Shown: positions 22,015 through 33,614 of the stretch, piece by piece
How positions within the stretch are numbered: position 1 is the stretch's first letter
Layout: every line of letters starts with the position of its first letter
Source of the DNA: Viola odorata
Lineage: Eukaryota > Streptophyta > Magnoliopsida > Malpighiales > Violaceae
Assembly: GCA_963691705.1 (NCBI GenBank)
Contig: OY829542.1
Coordinates: forward strand, 38,984,579-39,048,578
Reading direction: 5' to 3'
Length of the DNA stretch: 64,000 nt
Notes under the pieces: generated by a model
Seen by the model: only the letters and a program-made list of their open reading frames with translations
Told to the model about the DNA's origin: nothing
Databases searched by the model: none
Position numbers and translations under genes: made by a program

Positions 22015-23604
22015 CTAAAGTTTTGCTCTAGGTTTTGGCTTAAGTTCAGACTCTAGAGAATTCTCAATATCGGGGGCTGGATTTGCTGGAGGTGTCAAGT
22101 TCGTTCCACTTCGCAAAGTCACAGCACAGATATTGTGCTTTGGATTGTTTTCGGGCTGGGGTGGAAATCTCCCTTGATTCTCCAGCTCCTTTATTTCAGC
22201 AATCAAGGTACTTACATGTTTTCGAAGTTCCTCGATTCCCTTTTGCTGTTCTGGATTAATGGGAATCGCAGTATTTGAATTAGGGGGCATGATACAAGTT
22301 TGCTCTTGTGGTGGCTGGCGTTGATACTGATTATACTAGGGTCGGGGTCTAAAGTTTTGCATGTTAAGAGGAGGTGGATGATTTCTATAAGGATTCTGTT
22401 GTTGGCTAGGTCCCGACGGCTGAGGGTTTGGAAGCCAACCTGGATTTGGCTGTTTCCAGCCCTGGTTATAGTTTTGGCCGTAGGGGGCTTGATTATACTG
22501 GCCAGCAGCATTCACTTGGATTTCATCTGGAATATGGGGGCATTGTTCCGTGGGATGATCCACAAAATTACAGATTTGGCAGGCCTTAACTTGTGCGGGC
22601 AGTCCTAACATAAAATTCTGAAACATTCCCGTGAGGGAGGTTAGTTGGTTTTGTAGGGCTGCAACTTAGGCATCTTGACCTTGACTAGTGCCAATCTCAG
22701 AAGAGGCATTCTTGGCCATGAGTTCAATAGTGGCCTTTACGATAGCTGGAGTGAGGGCAGTTAAAGAGCCGGCGGTAGCAATGTTGAGGAGGGCCTTGTC
22801 ATGAGCCTTGAGGCCTTCACAGAAATATTGAATAAGGGTGTGCTCGCTGAGATTGTGCGAGGGGCACATGTATTGCATTTTGAGATATCTCTCATAATAC
22901 TGGGCCAGATTCTCTTCTTTCCTCTGGACTATGGATACTAGCTGCTTGCACGTGGTGTTTGCAATAGCTGCTGGATAGTACTTCTCAGTGAAGGTCGTGG
23001 ACATTTCCGCCCAAGAATGGATTGATCTTAGCGGGAGGTCATAATACCAGTCGAGGGCATTATCTTTGAGAGACCACATAAAAGCACGCAGCTTTGCTTG
23101 CTCGATGCTAACATTGGGAGGTTTCATGGCCTCGCAGATTGAGTGGAGTTGTTGAAGGTGACGAAGGGCACTTTCTTTGGGGACACCTCGAAAGGTAGGT
23201 AGATGGTGCTTGATGGCAGATTTGAGGGACCAATCATACGGGACGACAGGCCATTCAATACAGCTACTGGGCATGTCGGGGGGTGCATTCAGATGGTTGA
23301 TGGTTTGTTGATTTGGAGGTGGTTGAGGTGGAGATTCGGGACGCACATTGTTGTTGTGGTCCTCCATGGCTGGAATATCTAAATGAGGGATTGGGGGTAC
23401 TTCAGGACCTCGATGAAGGTAGGCTAGGTCCTGGCAGAACTGACGGTCTTGGTCGGCCAGATTGAAAGGTTGTTTGTCGAGGGCAGGATGAGGGATGCCT
23501 CTACGCAAGGCAGAAGGAATTCTACCTTGCCTCCGAAGTCCTCTTTCAGTTCTGATCAATTCAAGATCAAGGGGGAGTAGATCTGGTGCAGATCTCCTAG
23601 TCAT
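22015..23604 (-). pseudogene. gag, nested Athila
   Basis: Capsid and nucleocapsid precursor. Starts MTRRSAPDLLPLDLEL at 23604, 35 bases past the primer binding site. The capsid region includes HHLPTFRGVPKESALRHLQQ, LRAFMWSLKDNALDWYYDLP and IQYFCEGLKAHDKALL. A CCHC zinc knuckle (CQICNFVDHPTEQC) follows, then the AVTLRSG motif at the gag-protease boundary. Stops at about 22666, 22336 and 22015 divide an otherwise colinear frame. Confidence 0.9.
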
Positions 23605-23638
23605 ACAAAATAAAAAGAAACAAATTAGTACCGTTCAG

Positions 23639-23656
23639 TCCCCAGCAACGACGCCA
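23639..23656 (-). promoter_or_regulatory. Primer binding site (tRNA-Asp type), nested Athila
   Basis: On the minus strand TGGCGTCGTTGCTGGGGA, five bases inside the LTR end. It differs at two positions from the outer element's site, which is an exact complement to the plant tRNA-Asp 3' end as I recall it. Confidence 0.8.
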
Positions 23657-23661
23657 AAATT

Positions 23662-25254
23662 TGATCGTCACTCAAATGGACTTAAAATTTATCCTAATGC
23701 CTAAATGCACAAGTAAATGTGTACAGGGCAAGACAGGGTCGAACCACAGAGATTGAAGGAATAATGATTCAATTCAAGCGTATGACAAGGAACAAATGCA
23801 GCCAAATATAAAAGTAACACTGGGGAGGGGGGGGGGGGTTGATGTTGATTAATGAATTAATCAACACTGAAGTGGGAGCTAACAAGAGCTGACAAGATAA
23901 TTAAATAAGACAGATATCCAGGGCACGAAAGTAAAACACAATCCAGGGCAAGATATATAAAAGCAATTCGAGGGCAAGAAAAGCAGTAAAACAGATAATA
24001 ATCAGATAGGAAGAAATCTTAGCAAAAGGTGTTCTCGGGTTGCTTTCTAGGTCAGTTAATCATTGGCACAAAAATATTTCAGACTCAGGTACAGATCAAC
24101 AATAGGGGCTATGTTTCCACGCAGGCCCCCTGCTCACCTTCGTAGGTAGAAGCCACCCCACGTTTCCACATATGAGGTGGCCTTGACGTTTTGCCATCCT
24201 CCCAGGCATGAATGCGGGGTGGCACTACTCAAAATGCCCATGAAGCGAAGGTGAGACAGATCTAGGGCGTGACATCTCAGTTTGTCACGCTAGCATCACA
24301 TACCCTAACTGACCATTTACCCCTAGACAAAAGACCTCTCGCGATGACTTTCACTAGGTGTCACTAATATCTCAAGGATTCACGTCAGTTATAACCAAGA
24401 GAATGACGTTACTCATGCAGAAATGAAAACAGTTGATCAGGCCTAGACATTTCTAAATGAGCATGTGATTAAAACCGTAAACAACCATATGCAATAAGGG
24501 AATATATTAAGCATGCATTGGGCCTCCTAACTGAACCTTACAACCCTTGAAACACCCTTTACTAAGAGGGTGGTACTTAGCTACTCATACTATAATATGA
24601 ACAGTAGATAGTAATAATTATGCAACCAAGGGAATAAAAGGAAAGGGATTAGAAGAAACTGAAGGATTAATTAATAATCAAGGAGAAAAGATTGCTCCTT
24701 TACAAAACGGCGGTTGCTTCCAATACCAAGAGAATAAGATCCCTCGAAATTAGGGTAAAAGATGAAGTGATGTAAAATATCCTTGGACAACCTTCCTTAC
24801 AAAAACCCTAAAACTAATCTTATATTGGCTAAAACTAGCTAGGGGACAAAATAGCTAAGGGGAGAGAGAAGCAATGGGGAATTGACAGCACATATCCTTT
24901 CAAAGAAATATTCTGGATCTCTGGCACACCTAGCATCTTCTAGAAGCGTATGGAATCCTGTGCGATTCTTTAAAGATGCTTCTCTTTGGTTTTCACTTGA
25001 GAGAAGAAGCAGACTTATCGCGGGCGAGAGACAACTCACTGGTCTGGTTAGTGTCGAGGGCTCGACGACAATCTGATCTTCTAGGCCTTGACGCTGGAAA
25101 TCCTCAGAATCACTCCAAAAGTGCTTCTTTTAGATCTTTTCCTTCTTTTGGCGTTGATTTGCAATAAAGATAGAAATAAGGGTTAAATGGCAGAATCATG
25201 CCCCCGAAAGGGCTAGAAAAGAAGGTAAAATCGCGACTATGAAACATGCTATCA
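23662..25254 (-). repeat. 5' LTR of the nested Athila
   Basis: 1593 bases, complete, TG...CA on both strands, bounded by the primer site on one side and the CTCGC target duplication on the other. A G-tract (23822-23838, one A) lies about 160 bases from the primer-proximal end, as in the outer LTRs. Confidence 0.92.
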
Positions 25255-26727
25255 CTCGCGCTTCGCAGCAGGATCGAGCTCACTAGAGATGATCACCGGG
25301 AGTATGTCATGCTCGCCAAGGTAGGCGTACTTGAGGTGTGAGGGCAAGATCTTCAACTCCAACTTAGGGGCCTGCAAAAAAGAAGGGGCAGACGCTGAAT
25401 TAGTAGTAGGGAGATCAGAAGGCTTGGATGGGTGTACCACAACCTCTGCCAGTGCATTAGTAGTGATGTTCCTGTCGAGGGTACGATGTGCAAAGGTATC
25501 AACGTTAAGATCGGAAACTTGTGTAACAATAGGGTTAATAACATCAATAATTGAGTATTCTGAAGTCACAAGTGTCAAAGCGAAGGTATCCAGCATGGTG
25601 GGCGGAATACACCTGTCGAGGGCAAGATGTTGAAAATCATCAGAATGCAAGTGAGAAACTTTCTCAACAATAGTATCAATGATATCAACAAAATTAACAC
25701 TAGAGAACTCAGTAGGGTTATGCATATCGTTAAGCATATTGAACTTGATGGTCTTGCCATCAAACTCAAGAGTAATAGAGGCGTCATGGATGTCGATCTT
25801 GGCTTTTGCTGTCCTAAGGAATGGTCTGCCCAGGAGCATGTTCGAGGCCTTGACAGATTGCCCATTCTCCATGTCAATCACGTAAAAGTCGGCTGGGTAT
25901 ATGAAATCGCCAACTTGGACTAAGACGTCCTCAACGATCACCTTGGGATGGATGACAGATTTGTCAGCTAGTTGGATCGTGGTCCCGATGGGCTTGAGGG
26001 GTCCAAGGCCTAGACTCTTGTATATCGTCAAGGGCATGACGTCGATACCTGCACCAGAATCACACATAGCTCTACCAATATCAGTAGTACCAATTTTACA
26101 TGGGATGGAGAACATACCTTTATCCTTGCACTTCGTTGGTAGCTTTCGCTGGATCGTGGCCGAGACTTTCGCACCTACACAAATCTTTTTCACACCTATC
26201 ATGTTACATTTGTTAGCACACCAAAATTTAAAAAAATTAGCATAACGAGGAACATTTTTAATAGCCTGCAACAATGGGATGTTAACTTGCACTTTGTTAA
26301 ACATCTCAAAAATCTCATGGTCCTTATCATGCTTCTTAGAGTTGACTAGCCTTTGAGGGAAAGGTGGCTCAAGGATTTTATGAATGTATTCTTGAGTGAA
26401 CTCATCTGGCTCATCACTCTTTTTTGGGGAGCTCCTTGAAGATCGGATGCAGTCTACCATGACATCATCAACTTTGGGTTTCTTTGCTGGAAGTTGATTT
26501 TCTTTTATCTTGGGCTCAGGCTCGGGGAAGACAGTCTGTTCGGTGTCGAGGCTTAGATGCTCTGAGGAGGATTTTTCGATGTCGAGGCCTAGATTGTCTT
26601 GAGGGGGTAAGACATAGCCACTGCAAAGAGTCATAACGCACACACTGTGCTTTGGGTTGGCCTCTGTTTGCCCAGGAAGTCTGCCCCCATTCTTCAATTC
26701 TTTCATTTCGGCAGCCATGATACTCAT
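25255..26727 (-). pseudogene. Protease region of the outer Athila, cut by the nested insertion
   Basis: A single 491-residue open frame. It carries FTQEYIHKILEPPFPQRLVN, the aspartic protease active site AMCDSGAGIDVMPLTIYKSL (D-S-G) and LGRPFLRTAKAKIDIHDASI, then the linker LKYAYLGEHD. It ends at DPAAKRE, where the nested element was inserted; the next residues (LISKLKG) are at 13015. This is the longest undamaged coding stretch of the outer element. Confidence 0.9.
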
Positions 26728-27945
26728 TTACTTTTGCAAATCCGCAACAACATTCTTGAGATGAGGTGCTTCATCAACCAGCGGGACGGTGAAGGTCTGA
26801 CCTTGAGGAGGTTGATGTTGGTACTGATTGTTGTGGTAACTAGGCATGGGCATGAAGTTCTGCATGTTGAATGGAGGAGGGTGATTTCCATACTGATTCT
26901 GCTGGGGCGGTTGTCTAGGGCATGACACCTGTGGGTTGTTTGCCCCACTGAAATTGGGATGTCGCCACACTTGATTGTAATTCTGGCCGTATGGAGTCTG
27001 GTTGTAGTTACCCATGGCATTGACTTGGATTTCTTTAGGAATATAAGGACAGGCGTCCGTGGCATGATCCATAAAATTGCAAATCTGGCAAGTCTTGCCC
27101 TTGACAGGTTGTCTTACTGCAATATTCTGCAGCATGCCCGTGATAGCAGTCAACTGATTTTGCATTGCAGCTACTTGGGCGATTTGATCGTTGTTGTTGC
27201 TGCTTGCAAGGGTGGCATTCTTTGCCATGAGCTTAATGGTAGCTTTGGCAGCGGTTGGTGTGAGGGCACAAAGAGAATCGCCACTTGCGGCATTTAGCAA
27301 GTCCTTGTCATGGGCCCTCAAACCTTCACAAAAATATTGGATGAGGGCATACTCGGTGAGGTTGTGAGAAGGGCATAAGGCTTGCATCCTCTTGAAGCGT
27401 TCATAATATTGATCGAGATCCTTCGTATCCTTTTGAAGAATAGATACCAATTACTTGCGAATGACCATTTCCATAGACGCCGGATAATACTTGTCTGTGA
27501 ATGATTTAGACATCTCGGCCCAAGAGTGAATAGATCTATAAGGAAGGTCGTAGAACTAGTCGAGGGCAAGATCCTTGAGGGACCACATGAAAGCACATAG
27601 CTTGGCGTGTTCAATACTGACATTGATTGGCTTCATGGCCTCGCAAATAGAATGCAATTGTTGAAGGTGCCGATATGGGTTTTCCTTGTCATGCCCACGA
27701 AAGAGGGGTAGATGATGCATAACAGCGGACTTGAGCATCCAGTCATGAGGACCAACGGGCCAAACAATACAAATGCTAGGTGCCTCAGGGGTAGGCATTG
27801 AGGTCTTCGATGGTCTAGACGTTCGGTGGAGCATGATGCGTAGGAGGGGGTGGGTCAGCCATAATGGGTATCTTAGGGTAGACGAACTCTGCATCATTAA
27901 GGGCAAGATGGAAGATCGATGTCTTGGTGCAGATCTCCTAGTCAT
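26728..27945 (-). pseudogene. gag, outer Athila
   Basis: Starts MTRRSAPRHRSS at 27945. Colinear with the nested gag: HHLPLFRGHDKENPYRHLQQ, LCAFMWSLKDLALD, LIQYFCEGLRAHDKDLL and the CCHC knuckle CQICNFMDHATDAC. In-frame stops occur after LALD (about 27556), before LVSILQKD (about 27453) and at the end (26728, after ADLQK). It is shorter than the nested gag near the N-terminus. Confidence 0.88.
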
Positions 27946-27977
27946 ACAAATAAAAGAGAGAAATTAGTTCCGTTCAA

Positions 27978-27995
27978 TCCCCGGCAACGGCGCCA
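27978..27995 (-). promoter_or_regulatory. Primer binding site (tRNA-Asp), outer Athila
   Basis: On the minus strand TGGCGCCGTTGCCGGGGA, five bases inside the 5' LTR. It matches the complement of the tRNA-Asp acceptor end used by Athila elements. Confidence 0.88.
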
Positions 27996-28000
27996 AAATT

Positions 28001-29452
28001 TGATCGTCACTGAAATATACTAATTTCCTGATGACCAATTGCACAGTTAAAATGTGTAAAGGGCAAGACAGGGTCGAACCACAAAGATTGAAGCATAAAA
28101 AGCTCACTAAAATATGTATGACATTGGATAAATGCAGCCAAATGGAACAGTAACTTAAAAAGGGGGGAGGGGGGGGGGGGGGGGGGGGGGGGGGAGGGGG
28201 GGGGGGCTTTGGTCGATTGACCTAAAAGATCAATCACAGAGTTGGTTGCTAACAAGACAATTAATTAAGAGCATAAATCAAGGGCATGAAAATAAACAAT
28301 AATTAAGGGCATAAAAGTAAAGAGCAGTTGAGGGCAAGATGACAAGAAAGATTATAAACGAAGATATTAATTCAGATGAGACGAGATCTTAACAAAGGGG
28401 TATTCTTGGGTTACGTCTAGGGCTAGATAATTATTAGCTCAAGGATATTCTATTCTCATGCCGTAGACATGCTATAGGGGTCTATCACTTCCCCACACTG
28501 TCACTGCTAAAGAGATGACCTAGACACCTCGCCATCCTCCCAGGCTCCTCCCCACACTGTCACTGCTAAAGAGGTAACCTAGACACTTCGTCATCCTCCC
28601 AGACACCTCCCCACACTGTCACTGCTAAAAAGGTGTTGAGGGGCACGATAACGACAGACAAGTAAATACAAACAATAAGAATTTATTAAACACATTTAGG
28701 CCTCTTAACTAATCCTTGCAACCCTTGAAACATCCTTTACTAAGAAGATGAGCTTAGCCACTCATGCTAACAAGTAATAAAAAAAAATCTAATAAATAAC
28801 ATAAAAGTAAAGAGACAAGAAAGGAAATGAAAGCTTAATAAATACCGACCGGAGCTTAAAAGCTCCGGTTTGAAGAAGAGTTAATGGTGGCGGCTGCTAC
28901 AACAAAAGGGAGGAACAAATTCTCAGAAAAGAAAACCTAAGAGGCTGCCTAAAACTATAAATGAGATATGATGCTTAAAACCCTAAAACTAAAGGTATAT
29001 ATAGTGTCCAGCCCATAAGAGGACAAAAATCCAGCTAAGGGGAGTACAAGAAGACAAATTCTAGCTAAGGGGAGAGAGTGACAGCACATGTCCTTCAAGG
29101 GGAATATTCTGGAATCTGTAGGAGAGCCTGACATCTTCTAGAAACGCATGGAATCCCATGCGGATCTTCAAATATTCCTCTCTTTGGGTTTTGATCTTGA
29201 TCTGATGGGGATGCGTCACGGGCACGAGACTGTCCACTGGTCTGGTTAGCATCGAGGGCACGATGACGCTCCGATGTTCTTGGCCTTGAAGCTTGAAATC
29301 CCAAGAATTCCTCCAAAAATGCCTCTTTTTGCTCTTTTTCTCCTTTTGGCGTTGATCTGCAATAAAGATGGAAATACGGGTCAAATAGCAGAATCGTGCC
29401 CCCCAAAAGGCTAGAAAAGAGGATAAAATCACGTCCAAGAAATATGCTATCA
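28001..29452 (-). repeat. 5' LTR of the outer Athila
   Basis: 1452 bases, TGATCGTCACT...GCTATCA on the plus strand. It includes a 45-base G-rich tract (28162-28206, two interrupting A). The same tract is 14 G in the partner LTR. Confidence 0.9.
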
Positions 29453-31815
29453 TGCCCACTCTCATCGTGCTCGCCAAGCTCACGCTCGACCATCCTCGCC
29501 TATAAATACCAAGCAACCCAGCACTAAAAAATGGAGCAATTCTCCCTGCAATTGCTCATCATCTAGGATAAACATCAATCGATACCTACTCTCAAGTGTA
29601 CCTTTCTCACCCTTTTTATTTATTCCAACCCTTTTCGAATAAATTATATGCATGATTATTTAGAAATGTTAGAACTTGAATAATCGTATGCATGGTTATA
29701 TAGAAATGCTAAAACCCGACATGCATCGTGAGCATTGGCTCGATGATGATAGAGGGCGCCCGCTTTAGTAAAGATTAAGCGGTAGAAATTCTATTGCACC
29801 CCCTTTTTTGTTGAAAATGAGTATAGGTTCGGGGCGGATGCTAAGCATAAATGGATGCTTCGCATAATGCAATGAAGTCGCCACCCTATTTTCTAAGGTT
29901 TAGGGAACCTAATCGTCATGGCATAAAAAAATAAAAACTAAGGCACATGTGGTCTAAACCTAAGAACGAAGGTTCGAGGTCGTATTATGGACTCGGGAAG
30001 GTGTTAGGCACCCGAGTCACATCCTTAAAAAGGATACCAGTTATAAGGTTGAGAGGTGTTACTATGTTTAATTTTTGACACGAAAATAAATAATCGCAGC
30101 ATGTCAACCAATCCCGCGCACGGAAACATGCCACTTTCCAATCATTTACAAAGGTAAACGATCATAGAGCGTCAACTGAAATCCTGTTACGAAAATTGGG
30201 CCACTTTCTGATTATTTTTAACACGAAAAATGAATAAACCATCGAAGCATGTCAACCAATCCCCCGCACGGAAACGGGCCACTTTCTAATCATTTACAAG
30301 CTAAACGATCGTAGAGCGTCAACCGAAAATTGGGCCACTTTTTGATTATTCAAACATTTTTCACAAGTGACCGGGGCCCTCAAAGGTGACGTTATATCAT
30401 AGCATTTTTCGTTGGGACATTGTTATTTCCGATCGGGACCGAAGGATGGGGTTACCGTTTGTTCGTATGCTAGAGCGGACGTCCCCCATTTTTATCATCG
30501 GGCCATGCATGATTAATTATTTAATTACTACGTGATCTATCATGGCAAAACTAGCACGATACCAATTTAATGAATGCAAATAAACCGTTTGGGATCGAAG
30601 CCACCATGCTCATGTATCAAAGGTATAACAATTAATTCCTTGGCAAAAAAAATGAGTTATTTAAACATGTTATTCATACGAGATTGATTCATTTCAATGA
30701 TAATTATCATGCATACGAATATTTTGAGTTTTCTAGCATTTCTAAATATCATGCGTACGAATAATATTTGCGGAAAACATTGAATAAATAAAAAGGGGTA
30801 GAAAGCGTATTTGGTTTGCGTGAACTTGATCTACCTTACAAAATGAAAGTATTAGCGATAGTTCGATTGAAAATAAATAATGAACAAGTAAAATAAACAT
30901 TTAATTAACTTCAAACAAGCAAGTAATTAATTAGACGTGGCAAGTGAGCAAAACAATATTTTAACACACGTGAGCGTATGAACACATTGATAAATAATTA
31001 ACATGGCAAAAATTAAAAAAAAAGCATACAAAAATACTCATATGATTTAAACAATGACGTAATTATACATTAAATAGGGCACACGAGTATTTAATTAAAT
31101 ATAACATACGATTTAAACATAGCATACGAGCACGCAATAAAATAAACCCCAAAAAGTGACTCGAATAGTTGGCGAAAAATTATTTAGGCCGGGCCCACAT
31201 GCTGGAATTTAATTAAAATAGGCTAGGAATAATTCCTAAGCCCATGGGTTAAAATGGAAAAGGGGAACAGATAGGCTTGGCTTAAGCCATGGTCCATCTG
31301 TGTTAAAAAAAGAAAAGAAAAGGACGGGCTTGGCCCGTCACCTTTCTTCTTCCTTGCGCCGACCCTACTGCCGGCGACAAGGAAGGCAACTCCAGCCACC
31401 AAACCCTCTCAAAACAGCCCCAAAAAATCACTCACCTCTCTAGTAACTCAAACCATTAATCACAGCAAGAATTTTAAATCAAAACAGTAGCCTTTTTTTC
31501 GAGTGAAAAATAAGCTATTTAACATGCATATATGGCTATTAATTAGTCAAGACAGCATACAATCAAATTGAAGAAAAGGAAATGGAATTGGCATGACAAC
31601 TAATCATGTGAGGTAAGTTTTGGCCATTTATTCATGCATTAAGATCATAAACGAAAATTAAAGCAAAGCTCGAGTGAGAGAGCTTTACTGTCTGATCAAA
31701 AATACAGTGTAACTAAATTTTTTGATGAGCAGACAAGATGGTTGCCCCGAGTACTTACCACGTCTTGATTGTATCGTAACCTATTGAAAGAGAGCAAAAA
31801 AGTAAGTCGTGGAAA
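29453..31815. mobile_element. Unclassified retroelement sequence right of the Athila insertion
   Basis: Apparent continuation of the block broken at 9463. A TATA-box-like TATAAATA at 29501-29508 sits in a promoter-like setting on the plus strand. Bases 29875-30590 repeat 8320-8870. Bases 30590-31815 are AT-rich and non-coding, with a GC-rich patch near 31320-31400. This is consistent with a long LTR or 3' UTR of an Ogre-like element whose pol remnant is at 41970-43900, but that link is inferred. Confidence 0.4.
30072..30365 (+). repeat. Two tandem copies of a roughly 150-bp unit
   Basis: Both copies contain AGCATGTCAACCAATCCC, then GCACGGAAAC, CCACTTTC, AATCATTTACAA and AGAGCGTCAAC. The first covers about 30072-30226 and the second about 30227-30365. 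They lie within the unclassified retroelement block. Confidence 0.7.
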
Positions 31816-31825
31816 TGTAAATGCT

Positions 31826-32516
31826 ATAGGGTGAGGGTAGCATTCGCAGTCCATATGTTTTGACAGAAAATTAAATCGCGTAGGGCGAGGGTAGCACTCG
31901 CAGTCCGTGCTCGTGGACAGAAATTTAAATTACGTAGGGCGAGGGTAGCACTCCAGTCCATACGTGTTGGCAGAAATTTAAATTACGTAGGGTGAGGGTA
32001 GCACTCGCAGTTCATACGTGTTGGCAGAAATTTAAATTACGTAGGGCGAGGGTAGCACTCGCAGTCCATACGTTTAGACAGAAAATTAAATTACGTAGGG
32101 CGAGGGTAGCACTCGCAGTCCATACGTGTTGGCAGAAATTTAAATTACGTAGGGCGAGGGTAGCACTCACAGTCCATACGTTTAGACAGAAAATTAAATC
32201 GCTTAGGGCGAGGGTAACACTAGTAGTCCGTGCGCGTTGACATAAATTTAAATTACGTAGGGCAAGGGTAGCACTCGCAGTCCATACGTTTAGACAGAAA
32301 ATTAAATCGCGTAGGGCGAAGGTAGCACTCGCAGTCCATGCGCGTTGACAGAAATTTAAATTACGTAGGGTGAGGGTAGCACTCGCAGTCCATATGTTTA
32401 GACAGAAAATTAAATCGCGTAGGGCGAGGGTAGTACTCGCAGTCCGTGCGCGTTGACAGAAATTTAAATTACATCGGGCGAGGGTAGCACTCACATTCCA
32501 TACGTTTTTGCAGGAA
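31826..32516 (+). repeat. Minisatellite, 13 units of 53-54 bp
   Basis: Each unit contains TAGGGCGAGGGTAGCACTCG. Units start near 31826, 31880, 31934, 31987, 32041, 32095, 32148, 32202, 32256, 32310, 32363, 32418 and 32471. Two unit types partly alternate: one ends TTTAGACAGAAAATTAAATC and the other GTTGACAGAAATTTAAATTA, suggesting a dimer of about 108 bp. Because 54 is a multiple of three, frames stay open on both strands, which creates repetitive but meaningless reading frames. Its position fits the tandem-repeat zone known in 3' UTRs of Tat/Ogre elements. Confidence 0.92.
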
Positions 32517-33614
32517 AAGTAGATTAAATCACTCAAGGAGGAGATAAATGACAGAATTTAAATGACATAAAAGGAAAGCGGGTCTTACCTCGGACTTACC
32601 TTGCAAACTGAAATGGAGGGTGGTTTAAAGCCACCGCATGAATTGAGTTGGAGAGTGGTTGAAAACCAACGCAATTGATAGATGTAAATTCCGATTAGAG
32701 TGGGGACACCGCAAAATTTGGATGTTTGGACATTGAGGAAGATAGTCACCTCGGACCTTCGAGAAAAATAGTCACCTCGGACATTTGAGGAAGATAGTCA
32801 CCCCGGATATTTGATTGGGGAATGGTAACGTATTCCCTTCGAGGTTGATTGGATTTTGACGAAAATCTAAGATGAGGGTATTACAATGATTTCTTCAACG
32901 AAAACCTGACGGCAAGGGATTTATAATGATGTTGTCATCGAAAACCCAATGGCATGAGATTTTACTGGAGCATATCTGTATCCTGCAAATTGGAAGGAAG
33001 CAAACACCAAGCAGCAATAGATAGAAAAAGGAGAGAGCAATTGATAATGTGAGAAATATCATGTATTCCTATATTTAAACCTCAGCTTGCCCCAAAGTCT
33101 CTTTTTTGGAACGAAAATGACCTCTTTGTTTTAAGAGAAAATCAAATCAAGTATATTCTTTGAAAAATGTTCGTTCAGTTTTTGTTATATAAACATGATT
33201 GATACAAGTCTAGATAACGTCTGCGTCTTGTTCAGGAAATAACGACCTCAAGAACAAGACTTTCCCATGATATGAAGTCGTAAGCAGTCCTCACCGGATA
33301 TTAGTGTTTGCGCTCATGCTCAGAAAATAAGGCTACGTGTTTACACTCCTAAAAATGCAATAAAATAGCACAAAAATTATATTTGCAATGTCAATCCGAG
33401 TGAAAGATGCACATGCATGGGCCTGCTAATAATCGAAAGGATTTTGCGAGGGAGAAAGAAAGGAGGAATTTGTAGAAGAAAGGAAAAGTGTTGTGTTTGT
33501 TTGTTTTTTTTTTTTGTGTGAAAGGTTTTAATGAGTTTGTGCTCGACGACTGACTGTGATGAGGACAAATCGTGGTGAACAATGCTTGATGATTTGTTGG
33601 AGGTGAAAGCGAAG
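32517..33614. other. Non-coding retroelement sequence with short repeats
   Basis: Holds three short repeats with the core GATAGTCACCTCGGAC (near 32738, 32766 and 32796) and a repeated 'gaaaacc(t/c)' block near 32900-32950. From about 33270 it resembles the Athila 3' UTR (CAGTCCTCACC..., CAATCCGAGT...CACATGC; compare 11000-11130). No coding frame supported. Confidence 0.45.

Larger units (their letters stand above)
13016..25254 (-). mobile_element. Nested Athila-type retrotransposon with target duplication CTCGC
   Basis: Minus-strand element inserted in the pol of a close relative. CTCGC flanks both ends (13011-13015 and 25255-25259). 5' LTR 23662-25254; primer binding site 23639-23656; gag, protease, RT, RNase H and integrase from 23604 down to 18062; an env-like reading frame 17489 to about 16050; 3' UTR; then a truncated 3' LTR whose first part has been triplicated. 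All domains are present but interrupted by stops and frameshifts. Confidence 0.92.
9464..29452 (-). mobile_element. Outer Athila-type Ty3/gypsy retrotransposon, interrupted and pol-deleted
   Basis: Minus-strand element with LTRs at 9464-10775 (3' LTR) and 28001-29452 (5' LTR). Both read TGATCGTCACT...TGCTATCA on the plus strand. A primer binding site complementary to the 3' end of tRNA-Asp lies just inside the 5' LTR. gag and protease (27945-25255) are followed by a second Athila (13016-25254) inserted at the start of pol, then by 512 bases of residual pol (13015-12504) and a long 3' UTR. RT, RNase H and most of integrase are gone. The 5-bp flanks (CACCC left, TGCCC right) match at only three bases, so the target duplication has decayed or the ends have been rearranged. 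Confidence 0.88.

Noticed and set aside
31826..32516. CRISPR-like array
   Set aside because: Units are contiguous and diverging with no unique spacers; the context is plant retroelement DNA.
31992..32536. Open frames on both strands made of repeated RARVALAVHT-like or LNFCQRARTASATLALR-like peptides
   Set aside because: They follow the 54-base minisatellite, whose length is a multiple of three; both strands stay open for that reason alone and no protein family fits.
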